From the NCBI RefSeq assembly GCF_018866245.1, contig NZ_CP076458.1, positions 372,001 to 436,000 of the forward strand: a stretch of DNA of 64,000 bases, read 5' to 3'. The DNA comes from Novisyntrophococcus fermenticellae. GTDB lineage: Bacteria > Bacillota > Clostridia > Lachnospirales > Lachnospiraceae. Numbering within the stretch: position 1 is the first letter of the stretch; every line of letters starts with the position of its first letter. Of this stretch, positions 34,750 through 42,822 are shown piece after piece. The position numbers and the translations under genes are program-made. The notes beneath the pieces are model-generated. The model made no database searches and was not told where the DNA came from. It saw only the letters and a program-made list of their open reading frames with translations.

Positions 34750-35580
34750 ATGGCTAAAGAATGCAGCAGTACATCCTGCAGCAAAGAAAGTTGTGAAGGA
34801 TGTCCAAGTAAGGTAAAACCGGATTTCCATGTGGATATGAATCAGTATTCAGATGTAAAGCATGTGATAGGTGTAGTAAGTGGTAAGGGAGGCGTGGGAA
34901 AATCTTTTGTTACTGCATCTCTTGCGAATCAAATGGCAAGAATGGGCTATCAGGTGGGAATTATGGATGCGGATATTACAGGTCCCTCCATTCCAAAGAT
35001 GTATGGAATTCATGATTCGGCCAGAGGTGATGATCAGGGGCTGCGTCCCAGCGAGACGATGAATGGTATTAAAGTCATGTCTGTCAACCTGCTGCTGCCC
35101 AATGAAGAAGACCCTGTCATCTGGAGGGGACCTGTTCTGGCTAACATGGTGAAACAATTCTGGAGTGATGTGAACTGGGGAGAACTGGATTATCTGTTCG
35201 TAGATATGCCGCCTGGAACCGGAGACGTACCGTTGACTGTGTTCCAGTCACTTCCGGTAGAAGGTATTGTGATTGTTTCGTCACCGCAGGATCTGGTTCG
35301 TATGATTGTGACAAAGGCCTATAAGATGGCTCAGATGATGAACATTCCTGTTCTTGGAATCATCGAGAATTACAGTTATATCCGGTGTCCTGACTGTGGG
35401 AAGGAGATGCATATCTTCGGAGAGAGCCATATTGATGAGATTGCAGGGGAATTGGGAACAAGGGTACTTGGCAAGATGCCGATTCGGACAGACTATGCAG
35501 AGGCGGCAGATGCAGGAAACTTTGGACAGGTTTTGAATGAATATATAGATGACGCCTTGGAAGCACTTTTAGGGAAATAA
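34750..35580 (+). CDS. mrp: Mrp/NBP35-family P-loop ATPase (Fe-S carrier)
   Basis: ApbC/Mrp-type ATPase that carries Fe-S clusters to apo-proteins, 276 residues. Deviant Walker A SGKGGVGKS near residues 44-52, YLFVDMPPGTGDVPLT, and the cluster-bridging C-x-x-C in YIRCPDCGKE. The N-terminus is Cys-rich (Cys5, 10, 15, 18) like NBP35. RBS AAAGGAAG. Coupled with the CsoR gene, linking metal sensing to Fe-S protection, since copper damages Fe-S clusters. Confidence 0.93.
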   Translation: MAKECSSTSCSKESCEGCPSKVKPDFHVDMNQYSDVKHVIGVVSGKGGVGKSFVTASLANQMARMGYQVGIMDADITGPSIPKMYGIHDSARGDDQGLRPSETMNGIKVMSVNLLLPNEEDPVIWRGPVLANMVKQFWSDVNWGELDYLFVDMPPGTGDVPLTVFQSLPVEGIVIVSSPQDLVRMIVTKAYKMAQMMNIPVLGIIENYSYIRCPDCGKEMHIFGESHIDEIAGELGTRVLGKMPIRTDYAEAADAGNFGQVLNEYIDDALEALLGK

Positions 35581-35650
35581 TACAACACAAAATCATACAC
35601 ATTGTTGTAAAAAAAATAAAAAAATCCAGTAATCATGTATATTATGCCGG

Positions 35651-35679
35651 TTGACGGATAGTTGTTAAGATGCCATAAT
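35651..35679 (+). promoter_or_regulatory. Promoter of the HPr-like gene
   Basis: TTGACG (35651-35656), 17 nt, CATAAT (35674-35679). Confidence 0.6.
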
Positions 35680-35739
35680 AAATCATACACTTATTAGTAT
35701 AGTAGGTGTTTTCGAGTGCTTTTAGAAAGGGTGATTGTG

Positions 35740-35967
35740 ATGGCAGAAAGCAAAATCAGGTTAACAAGTGCAAAAGCCGTTGAAGAATTCGTAAACGCAG
35801 CAGCCAGGTGTGACTTTGATATTGATATATTTTACAATAGGTTTATAATTGATGCGAAATCAATTCTCGGCATATTGAGCATGGACTTAACAAGGACACT
35901 GACCGTTCACTACTATGGTGAGGATCAGGAATTTAAGCGCACATTACAGAAGTTTGCAGTGGCTTAA
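35740..35967 (+). CDS. HPr-like protein lacking the catalytic histidine (Crh-like)
   Basis: A 75-residue HPr-fold protein from ATG at 35740 (GAAAGGGTGATTGTG upstream). The regulatory-serine region is conserved (IDAKSILGILSMDL; Ser in AKS corresponds to Ser46 of HPr). The HPr active-site loop GLHARPA is absent: the aligned part reads LTSAKAVEEFV with no histidine. It therefore cannot accept phosphate from Enzyme I but could be phosphorylated on serine, as Crh of Bacillus is. Monocistronic, with its own promoter and terminator. Confidence 0.8.
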   Translation: MAESKIRLTSAKAVEEFVNAAARCDFDIDIFYNRFIIDAKSILGILSMDLTRTLTVHYYGEDQEFKRTLQKFAVA

Positions 35968-36001
35968 ATTAGAATGTTTCAGGAAGATAGAAATATAAAG
36001 G

Positions 36002-36044
36002 AAGGACATAATGGGTACCTAAAACCTGCTATGTCCTTTTTTTA
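36002..36044 (+). terminator. Terminator after the HPr-like gene
   Basis: AAGGACATA (36002-36010) pairs with TATGTCCTT (36030-36038), followed by TTTTT. Confidence 0.8.
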
Positions 36045-36064
36045 CTGATATATGGAGTGATACT

Positions 36065-38458
36065 ATGGAGACGATACAGATTTCTGTACGTGCCCTGGTC
36101 GAATTTCTGCTGCGCAGCGGAGACCTGGATAATAGAAGGGGAGGCTGGGCTGATAAGGAAGCGATGCAAAAAGGCAGCCGGATACACAGAAAAATACAGA
36201 AACGAATGGGATCAGGGTATATGGCGGAATATCCTCTGATTTACGAAAAACAATTTGAACATTATATCCTTAAAATTGAAGGCCGGGCGGACGGAATTTT
36301 TTCTGAGGACGGAATGGATGTAATCGATGAAATCAAGAGCACTTATGCGCCTTTAGAACATCTGGAAGAGCCGCTACCTGTTCATATAGCTCAGGCCAAA
36401 TGCTATGCCTATATTTATGCTCTGCAGAAACATAAAAAACAGATGCGGGTTCAGATGACCTACTGTAATCTGGAAACAGAGGATATCAGGCGTTTTCAGG
36501 AAGAGTATACGATGGAAGAACTGGACAACTGGTTTACGGATTTGACAAATCAGTATCATAAGTGGGCCGAATTTCAATACCAGTGGAGGCTAAAGCGGGA
36601 TGCATCCATGCAGGGGCTGGAATTCCCTTATCCATATCGGGAAGGACAGAAGAAGCTGGTGTCGGATGTTTACCGGACGATCCTTCGAAAAAAGGAGTTA
36701 TTTGTTAATGCACCGACCGGTGTGGGGAAAACTTTGTCAACTTTGTTTCCGGCTGTGCGAGCCGTAGGCGAAAAAAAGGGTGATAAGATTTTCTATCTTA
36801 CTGCGAAAACAATTACCAGAACTGTAGCCGAAGAAGCTTTTACTACTTTAAAGCTTCACGGCTTGGTTTATAAAGTTATAACACTGACCGCTAAGGAAAA
36901 GATGTGTGTCTGCGAAGAAATGGAATGCAATCCGGAAACTTGTGAAAGGGCAAAGGGTCATTACGACAGGGTCAACGATGCCGTCTTTGAGCTCCTGAAC
37001 AACTGTGATACCTTTTCACGGGATATCTTGCTGGAGGCAGCCCAAAAAGCTGAAGTCTGCCCTTACGAATTCCAACTCGATCTGGCAACCTGGGCAGATG
37101 CGGTAATTTGTGATTATAATTATGTGTTTGATCCGGTGGTTCATCTGCGCCGCTTTTTTGGGGAAGGTACGGGAAAAGGTGAACATCTCTTTTTGATCGA
37201 TGAGGCCCATAATCTGGTGGAGCGGGGCAGGGAGATGTACAGTGCTTCCGTGTTCAAGGAGGACTTTCTGGAAATAAAGCGTATTATAAAGCCATATACA
37301 CTGCATAAGAAGCTTACCAATGCGCTGGAGAGATGCAATCGACAACTCTTAGGATATAAAAGGGAGTGTAGTGAAACGTGTCTGGAGTTGACCAACGTGG
37401 GCGAATTTGTTATTTCAATGATGAACCTGCTGGGGGAGCTGGAAAAGTTTCTGCAGGATTATAAAGAAGGTGCGCATAGAAAAAAGATTCTGGAGTTTTA
37501 CTTTTCTGTGAGATCATTCGTGAATATCTATGAATTGCTGGATGAAAATTATATGATTTATGCCATGCATACAGAGGAGGGCAGGTTTATGCTGAAACTC
37601 TTCTGCGTCAACCCTGCGGCCAATCTTCAGGAATGTCTGAATAAGGGGCGGAGTGCAGTATTCTTTTCTGCAACACTTCTTCCCATCAAATATTATAAAA
37701 AACTGTTCTCGACCAATACGGATGATTACGCGGTTTATGTGGGTTCCCCTTTTGAACCGGGGAATCGGAAACTGATTCTGGGGAGGGATGTGAGTACAAG
37801 GTATACCAGACGAGGGATGGAGGAATATACGAGAATTGCTTCTTACATCAGTCAGACAGTGAAACAGAAAAGGGGAAATTATATGGCGTTTTTCCCCTCT
37901 TACCGTATGATGGAGGATGTGTACCATATTTTTTGTGAATCCTTCCTTCCGGGACTGGAGGAGGATGGGAAGGTGGAGACGCCGCTCCAGTCTTCAGGTA
38001 TGAACGAGCGTGAACGGGAAGAGTTTCTGGATGCATTTTCCGGGAATGGTGGGCAGGGTGAGAGCCTGATCGGATTTTGCGTCATGGGGGGTATCTTCTC
38101 AGAGGGAATTGATTTGGATGGAGAACAACTGATTGGCGCAATTGTGGTGGGAACCGGGATTCCCCAGCTGAGCGTGGAAAGAGAACTGTTAAAGAAATTC
38201 TATGACAGAAGAGGGGAAAATGGTTTTGACTATGCTTACCGCTATCCGGGTATGAATAAGGTTCTCCAATCGGCGGGACGCGTCATCCGTACGGCACAGG
38301 ATAAAGGCGTGGTAGTGCTTTTGGATGAACGGTTTCTACATCGGGAATACTTGAATCTGTTTCCTACAGAATGGAGTAATTACACAGCATGCAGCCTCAG
38401 AACAGTAGCGGGTGAAGTAAGACAGTTCTGGGATGGGGAGACTGGCTGCGCTACTTAG
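36065..38458 (+). CDS. PD-(D/E)XK nuclease fused to DinG/Rad3-type Fe-S helicase
   Basis: A 797-residue superfamily 2 (XPD/DinG-like) DNA helicase with an N-terminal nuclease domain. Nuclease residues: GSRIHRK (His41), GRADG (Asp76), DEIKS (Glu89-Lys91) and the Cas4-like QAKCYAY near 110. Helicase: Walker A APTGVGKT (216-223), DEAH (379-382), and the Fe-S cysteines C281, C283, C288, C293 and C332 between them. The C-terminal motif VI region QSAGRVIRT is intact. Likely role: processing of branched or single-stranded DNA ends in repair. TGGAGTG before the ATG. The stop is only 5 bp from the repeat array. Confidence 0.9.
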   Translation: METIQISVRALVEFLLRSGDLDNRRGGWADKEAMQKGSRIHRKIQKRMGSGYMAEYPLIYEKQFEHYILKIEGRADGIFSEDGMDVIDEIKSTYAPLEHLEEPLPVHIAQAKCYAYIYALQKHKKQMRVQMTYCNLETEDIRRFQEEYTMEELDNWFTDLTNQYHKWAEFQYQWRLKRDASMQGLEFPYPYREGQKKLVSDVYRTILRKKELFVNAPTGVGKTLSTLFPAVRAVGEKKGDKIFYLTAKTITRTVAEEAFTTLKLHGLVYKVITLTAKEKMCVCEEMECNPETCERAKGHYDRVNDAVFELLNNCDTFSRDILLEAAQKAEVCPYEFQLDLATWADAVICDYNYVFDPVVHLRRFFGEGTGKGEHLFLIDEAHNLVERGREMYSASVFKEDFLEIKRIIKPYTLHKKLTNALERCNRQLLGYKRECSETCLELTNVGEFVISMMNLLGELEKFLQDYKEGAHRKKILEFYFSVRSFVNIYELLDENYMIYAMHTEEGRFMLKLFCVNPAANLQECLNKGRSAVFFSATLLPIKYYKKLFSTNTDDYAVYVGSPFEPGNRKLILGRDVSTRYTRRGMEEYTRIASYISQTVKQKRGNYMAFFPSYRMMEDVYHIFCESFLPGLEEDGKVETPLQSSGMNEREREEFLDAFSGNGGQGESLIGFCVMGGIFSEGIDLDGEQLIGAIVVGTGIPQLSVERELLKKFYDRRGENGFDYAYRYPGMNKVLQSAGRVIRTAQDKGVVVLLDERFLHREYLNLFPTEWSNYTACSLRTVAGEVRQFWDGETGCAT

Positions 38459-38463
38459 ATATT

Positions 38464-39023
38464 GCCTGGCATTAGGAATTACTACAGTTCAGCCAGGCTC
38501 GATTCCGCTGCGCTTCAGCTCGCTTTGGCAGAGCGCCAAATAACATCAAAATAGTGCAGTCATACGAAAGCAAGCTTTCTCCTGCCTGCATTATTTTAAT
38601 GTTGCCTGGCATTAGGAATTACTACAGTTCAGCCAGGCTCGATTCCGCTTGGCTTCAGCTCGCTTTGGCAGAGCGCCAAATAACATCAAAATAGTGCAGT
38701 CATACGAAAGCGAGCTTTCTCCTGCCAGCATTATTTTAATGTTGCCTGGCATTAGGAATTACTACAGTTCAGCCAGGCTCGATTCCGCTGCGCTTCATCT
38801 CGCTTTGGCAGAGCGCCAAATAACATCAAAATAGTGCAGTCATACGAAAGCAAGCTTTCTCCTGCCAGCATTATTTTAATGTTGCCTGGCATTAGGAATT
38901 ACTACAGTTCAGCCAGGCTCGATTCCGCTTGGCTTCATCTCGCTTTGGCAGAGCGCCAAATAACATCAAAATAGTGCAGTCATACGAAAGCAAGCTTTCT
39001 CCTGCCAGCATTATTTTAATGTT
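38464..39023. repeat. Tandem array of four 140-bp structured repeats
   Basis: Four near-identical 140-bp units start at 38464, 38604, 38744 and 38884. Each begins with a hairpin (GCCTGGC ... GCCAGGC, first copy 38464-38498) and ends with an AT-rich hairpin (AACATCAAAATAGTGCAG with CTGCATTATTTTAATGTT, 38542-38603). Units differ at a handful of sites, mainly GCTGCGCTTCA versus GCTTGGCTTCA. The array fills the space between the helicase and LysR genes and has no coding potential. Confidence 0.95.
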
Positions 39024-39043
39024 GCCTGGCTGAACTGTAGTAA
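38479..39043. mobile_element. MITE-like element containing the amplified repeat, with 20-bp terminal inverted repeats
   Basis: TTACTACAGTTCAGCCAGGC at 38479-38498 is the exact inverse of 39024-39043. Taking away the extra tandem copies leaves a single element of about 145 bp, close in size and layout to the solo element at 46284-46420. The right terminus lies inside the LysR coding region. No transposase is encoded; mobility is inferred. Confidence 0.6.
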
Positions 39044-39904
39044 AAATTCTTTTGCTGCCTGAGGGATGGGGAGATGGGCGTTGTGGGCGATTACCAGTTG
39101 TCTGGTGGGCAGGTCTTCGGCGATTTGAACCTGAAAAAGGTTCTGGGAATTTTTTATGCAGTAGTCAGGGACAAATGCGATTCCTAAACCGATATTAGCC
39201 AGATCAATCAGCAGGTCATTACTTCCCAGCTCGATTTCCGGCACCAGATCCAGCTGATGCTGTTGAAAGAGGTTGTGCAGAAACTCACTGGTTGTACTTT
39301 TTCGATCCAGCATCAGAATGGGGTGCTCCAATAATTCTTTAAGATGAATCTTCCGGCCTGTCAGCTGAGAAAAATAGTCCCGGTTTGCGATAAAGACATC
39401 CTGAAATTCATAGATAGGAATGGTTGTCATCCTGCTGGGCAGCCTGGAGTTGGGGAAGTTAGTCACAATCAGATCCACTTGCCCGGATTCCAGGAGATCG
39501 ACACATCGGGTAGAAGTTTGATTGGTTACCTTTATATGGACGTTGGGATAACTTTTATGAAACTTTTGCAGGTAAGAAACCAGATAATAGCGGCAGATGG
39601 TATCGCTGGCACCGATACGCAGCTGACCGCCGCCCAGAGTGCTGGACTCCATAATCTGAGCTTCTCCCCGCTGAATCAGATTGACTGCCGGCTCAATGTG
39701 ACGAAGTAGTGTTTCTCCTTCCGGGGTGAGCTGCACCTTCTTTGTACTGCGGATGAAGAGACTGATTCCCAGTTTTTTTTCCAGAACTTTGATGGACTGG
39801 CTGACTGCAGACTGAGAGATAAACAACTGCTTTGAAGCCTCGGAAAAACTGAGCGAGACAGCAACATAATAGAATACTTTATATAATTCATAATTCACAT
39901 CCAT
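39011..39904 (-). CDS. LysR-family transcriptional regulator
   Basis: LysR-type regulator of 297 residues. N-terminal winged helix: YEVFYYVAVSLSFSEASKQLFISQSAVSQSIKVLEKKLG-like pattern (residues 6-45, with VSQSIKVLEKKLGISLFIRS visible). The C-terminal effector domain follows (GASDTICRYYLVSYLQKF, VDLIVTNFP). The last ten residues (LLQFSQATLK) and the stop are encoded by the palindromic repeat element, so the native C-terminus may have been replaced. It lies downstream of, and on the same strand as, the phosphatase gene, and there is no divergent target gene, so its regulon is unclear. RBS AAGGAGG. Confidence 0.92.
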   Translation of the reverse strand: MDVNYELYKVFYYVAVSLSFSEASKQLFISQSAVSQSIKVLEKKLGISLFIRSTKKVQLTPEGETLLRHIEPAVNLIQRGEAQIMESSTLGGGQLRIGASDTICRYYLVSYLQKFHKSYPNVHIKVTNQTSTRCVDLLESGQVDLIVTNFPNSRLPSRMTTIPIYEFQDVFIANRDYFSQLTGRKIHLKELLEHPILMLDRKSTTSEFLHNLFQQHQLDLVPEIELGSNDLLIDLANIGLGIAFVPDYCIKNSQNLFQVQIAEDLPTRQLVIAHNAHLPIPQAAKEFLLQFSQATLK

Positions 39905-39924
39905 AATAACCTCCTTTTTTCCAA

Positions 39925-39962
39925 TCCAAAAATATTCGAATTCCGCCCTGCCGGGCTGTTTA
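39925..39962. repeat. Short intergenic repeat, copy 1
   Basis: CCAATCCAAAAATATTCGAA followed by TCCGCCCTGCCGGGCTGTTT. The same sequence with small changes is at 61181-61213 (ACAATCCTAAAAACATTCGAA, CCGCCCTATCGGGCT). Lies in the gap between the phosphatase and LysR genes. Confidence 0.6.
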
Positions 39963-39970
39963 TCTCTGCA

Positions 39971-40687
39971 TTATCCTTGAAAAGGTTCCGTAAAGGAAGC
40001 ATAGATGGAAACTGGTTCGTGGTTCATAAGCAAATGAGAAGTATCTCCCATTACCTGGCAGCGGAAATAAGATTCGCCTGTTTTGCGTTCTTCAGTACCT
40101 AAAATGGTTACAGAGGTAGGGGCAAGGCAAAAACCCTGCCATAACTGGTGTGGAGTGGTGTTAATCAGATGGGAAATAAGTGCGCAGGTAATTCCCAGAT
40201 GACAAAAGCAGACGATTACATCATCACGATGTGTTTCGCCGTTCGTGCGATAATAATATCCCTCTCGATTGTAGCCATACCCTGCGAGCAAAGTGTCTAA
40301 TTCTCCAGTTACATACTCATAGTTTCCTTTCAGATGTCCGGCCGCCATATCAGGATTTTGGTGCCACGCATGTAAGTCAAACAGCTCTGGATGCTGGTTG
40401 AGATAAGCAGGCATCAGATCCCAGGGGATTCCCTTTTCGCCGGTCTCAGGATTTATTACAGGTGCATTAAATTCCCGAAGCCAGTCACAGATGGCCGCCT
40501 CCCGGTTCAGCTTTTTTAATGTGGCAGAAGCGGTATCTCTGGCACGGCCAAGAGGAGAGCAGTAGATATCGGTAATATCCCAGCTGCTTGTTCTTTGGGA
40601 GAGGTATTCGGCCTCGCGCCAGCCTTTTTCAGTGAGCGAGTCTATTTCGTAATTGGGTTCCCCATGTCGTATAAAAATTAATTTCAT
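39971..40687 (-). CDS. Histidine phosphatase family protein (phosphoglycerate mutase-like)
   Basis: Branch-1 histidine phosphatase, 238 residues. The phosphohistidine motif LIFIRHGEPNYE is at residues 3-14. CSPLGRARDTA carries the second Arg and VIVCFCHLGI the second His. The family includes cofactor-dependent mutases and broad phosphatases. The sequence does not show which. The Trp/His-rich middle (LFDLHAWHQNPDM) may be a substrate-selecting insert. Followed by LysR on the same strand after a 66-bp gap holding a short repeat. Confidence 0.85.
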   Translation of the reverse strand: MKLIFIRHGEPNYEIDSLTEKGWREAEYLSQRTSSWDITDIYCSPLGRARDTASATLKKLNREAAICDWLREFNAPVINPETGEKGIPWDLMPAYLNQHPELFDLHAWHQNPDMAAGHLKGNYEYVTGELDTLLAGYGYNREGYYYRTNGETHRDDVIVCFCHLGITCALISHLINTTPHQLWQGFCLAPTSVTILGTEERKTGESYFRCQVMGDTSHLLMNHEPVSIYASFTEPFQG

Positions 40688-40817
40688 CTACAGTATCCTT
40701 TCCTGAATAAAGATATATTATATTCTATTCTATAGGAATACTCGTGGATAATCAACAAGGACGTTTGATAAAATCTTAACGAGAATCTCACAAGATGGAT
40801 GGCAATCCGTATATATT

Positions 40818-40888
40818 GGGTCAAAATAGTAACAGTTCAGCCACCGCTTCCGCATGGCTGAACTGTTACCCAAAATACCTTTTGACCC
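40818..40888. repeat. Palindromic intergenic element (short form)
   Basis: An inner perfect 15-bp inverted repeat, GTAACAGTTCAGCCA (40829-40843) and TGGCTGAACTGTTAC (40855-40869), lies inside an outer repeat, GGGTCAAAA (40818-40826) and TTTTGACCC (40880-40888). The CAGTTCAGCCA core is shared with the 140-bp array and, as ATTCAGCCA, with 46284-46420. Confidence 0.75.
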
Positions 40889-40989
40889 CGGCATAATAAA
40901 TATGGTATCTTAGTAGAGAATTAGACTCCCACTTTTTTTGGCGGGGAGTTTGTGGAAAGTTGGAAATAACCCATAGAAAGGACGAGCAG

Positions 40990-41049
40990 ATGTCGAGTAT
41001 TAGAGATATTGCAGCCTATCACAGAGCAAAGAATGCAGCAGAAAAGTAA
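40990..41049 (+). pseudogene. Possible remnant of a LacI-type regulator start
   Basis: A 19-codon reading frame, MSSIRDIAAYHRAKNAAEK, with AAAGGA upstream. The first nine residues look like the start of LacI-family regulators (SIRDIA), which often sit beside GH32 genes, but the helix-turn-helix that should follow is missing. It may be a deletion remnant or a chance match. The rest of the 40688-41076 gap holds only the palindromic element. Confidence 0.3.
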
Positions 41050-41076
41050 ACAGAGTTGATATTTGGAGGAGAGGCT

Positions 41077-42465
41077 ATGAGCACAAAAGGCAACAGGGAT
41101 TTTAGACCGGAAATTCATTTTACACCGCCCGATATGTGGATGAATGACCCAAATGGAATGGTATACATCGATGGTGTCTATCATCTGTTTTATCAGAAAT
41201 ATCCATATGATACTGTGTGGGGTCCTATGTATTGGGGGCATGCTGTCTCCAGAGATTTGTTGAAATGGAAACACATGCCAATTGCACTCCATCCGGATGA
41301 ACTGGGTTATATTTTTTCCGGAAGCTGTGTTTATGATGCGGACAACACATCGGGGTACGGAACAAAGGAGAACCCACCTGTTATTGCGCTTTTTACCAGT
41401 CACGACAGCGAGACAGGTCTGGAACAGCAGAGTATCGCCTATAGCACGGATGGAGGGAAGCATTTCGAAAAATCATATCGGAATCCGATTATTTCAAATC
41501 CGGGGATTTCAGACTTCCGGGATCCTAAGGCTTTTTGGAATCCCCTGAAAAAGTGCTGGAGTCTTGTACTGGCGGCCTGCGACAGGGTGCAGTTCTACGC
41601 ATCAAAGGACTTGAAAGAATGGACAAAAACCGGTGAGTTTGGCACCTGTGAAAATCATGCTTCTGGCGTGTTTGAATGCCCGGATTTATTCCCTGTACAT
41701 GTGGATGGCAAGGTACTTTGGGTATTGCTGATCAGCATGACGACAACGGTAGAGGACGGTAAAAGCAGAACGCAGTATTTTGTGGGCGATTTTGACGGAG
41801 ATACCTTTACCTGCACGTATTCTGCCGATGAACCTTTATGGGTGGATTTTGGATTTGACAATTATGCCGGTGTGACCTTCCAAAATTATGATGAGCCTTT
41901 GTTTATCGGCTGGGCACAGAACTGGGGCTATGCTGCCGAAGTACCTACAAACGAGTTCTGCGGACAGATGACTCTGGCCAGAAAGCTTTCGCTGAAAATG
42001 ACAGGTGTGGGCTATCGCTTATGTGGAAAACCGGAAGGCCTTAAGCAAAACGGTGCATCTGCATATCCAATAGAAAGCGGAGCGCATATTGCTTCAGAAA
42101 CATTTGGTATTCGGATGCATGGGAGTGGGGATGCAATGCTTTACCTGAAGAACTGCAAGGGGCAGAGACTTACTTTGGAAGTAAAAGAAGGCCGGATATC
42201 CGTTGACAGAGGGCTGGCAGGGAAGCGTGATTTCCATGAGCAGTTTATGACTGAGCAATACTCCAAAGCAGAGATGAAACGGCTTGCGGCTGGGGACTAT
42301 GACATAGAATTGATATTTGATGTCTCTGTTCTGGAGGTATTCGCAGATGATGGTCTGGAGATGTGCACGATGGTAGTTTACCCGGAGGCTCCGTATGACA
42401 AAGTGAAGTGGCAGGGAGACTTGAAAGTAGAATTTTATACGATTGGTACAGGCCTGCATGCCTGA
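41077..42465 (+). CDS. Glycoside hydrolase family 32 (sucrose-6-phosphate hydrolase/fructosidase)
   Basis: GH32 enzyme cleaving terminal beta-fructosides such as sucrose, sucrose-6-phosphate or fructo-oligosaccharides. 462 residues from ATG at 41077 (TGGAGGAGAG upstream). Catalytic nucleophile Asp24 in MWMNDPNG, transition-state motif DFRDPK, and acid/base Glu in FECPDLF are all present. A C-terminal beta-sandwich ends the protein. There is no signal peptide, so it is cytoplasmic. No PTS, ABC transporter or fructokinase is adjacent, so it is an isolated catabolic gene. Confidence 0.95.
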   Translation: MSTKGNRDFRPEIHFTPPDMWMNDPNGMVYIDGVYHLFYQKYPYDTVWGPMYWGHAVSRDLLKWKHMPIALHPDELGYIFSGSCVYDADNTSGYGTKENPPVIALFTSHDSETGLEQQSIAYSTDGGKHFEKSYRNPIISNPGISDFRDPKAFWNPLKKCWSLVLAACDRVQFYASKDLKEWTKTGEFGTCENHASGVFECPDLFPVHVDGKVLWVLLISMTTTVEDGKSRTQYFVGDFDGDTFTCTYSADEPLWVDFGFDNYAGVTFQNYDEPLFIGWAQNWGYAAEVPTNEFCGQMTLARKLSLKMTGVGYRLCGKPEGLKQNGASAYPIESGAHIASETFGIRMHGSGDAMLYLKNCKGQRLTLEVKEGRISVDRGLAGKRDFHEQFMTEQYSKAEMKRLAAGDYDIELIFDVSVLEVFADDGLEMCTMVVYPEAPYDKVKWQGDLKVEFYTIGTGLHA

Positions 42466-42505
42466 AAAATACGTCCGTCCGGAGTATCCGGGCGGGCGTT
42501 TTGCT
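42466..42505 (+). terminator. Terminator after GH32
   Basis: AAAATACGTCCGTCCGG and CCGGGCGGGCGTTTT (42488-42502) form an imperfect GC-rich hairpin with a 5-nt loop and a T-rich end. Confidence 0.75.
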
Positions 42506-42561
42506 TACAAAATTTTCTCATAAACAATACAATTTTTAACAAAATTTCTATTTTCATACTG

Positions 42562-42591
42562 ACATAGGTTTACAGGATTCTCACATACTAA
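42562..42591 (+). promoter_or_regulatory. Possible sporulation (sigma-E-like) promoter of cotJABC
   Basis: ACATAGG (42562-42568), 15 nt, CATACTAA (42584-42591), resembling the sigma-E pattern (ATA at -35, CATACA-like at -10). The match is by eye and the -35 is weak. cotJ is under sigma-E in Bacillus. Confidence 0.35.
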
Positions 42592-42633
42592 CCTTGTAAC
42601 TATTGACACTGAAAAATAGAAAGGAGATGCGGT

Positions 42634-42822
42634 ATGGAGAATACTGTAATTGGTGCAAAAGGTGAATCTTTTAAGCAGCCTTGTGAATGTGTCCTTGGTA
42701 TTGGGGCAGTGCCGGTCCAGCGATTTGGAGCTGTTTATGAACCTGAAACAGCTCTTAAGCGTGGAACGGTTTTTCCTGACTTGGATTTCCCATTTTTTGG
42801 AGGTGAAAGTCATGGAGAATAG
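42634..42822 (+). CDS. cotJA: Spore coat protein CotJA
   Basis: A 62-residue spore-coat associated protein, first gene of the cotJ operon. The family core is the short Pro/Tyr-rich part VPVQRFGAVYEPETALKRGTVFPDLDFP. The upstream AAAGGAG is 8 nt from the ATG. Overlaps cotJB by 11 bp. Confidence 0.85.
   Translation: MENTVIGAKGESFKQPCECVLGIGAVPVQRFGAVYEPETALKRGTVFPDLDFPFFGGESHGE

Noticed and set aside
35581..35616. Terminator after mrp (TACAACA/TGTTGTA)
   Set aside because: The stem is followed by A and not T on the plus strand, so it does not fit an intrinsic terminator for mrp.
38649..38834. 61-codon open frame inside the 140-bp repeats
   Set aside because: It only restates the tandem repeat, has no ribosome site, and is interrupted in the adjoining copy.
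38464..39023. CRISPR array
   Set aside because: The 140-bp units are contiguous with no unique spacers, and no cas genes are present despite the Cas4-like nuclease fold nearby.
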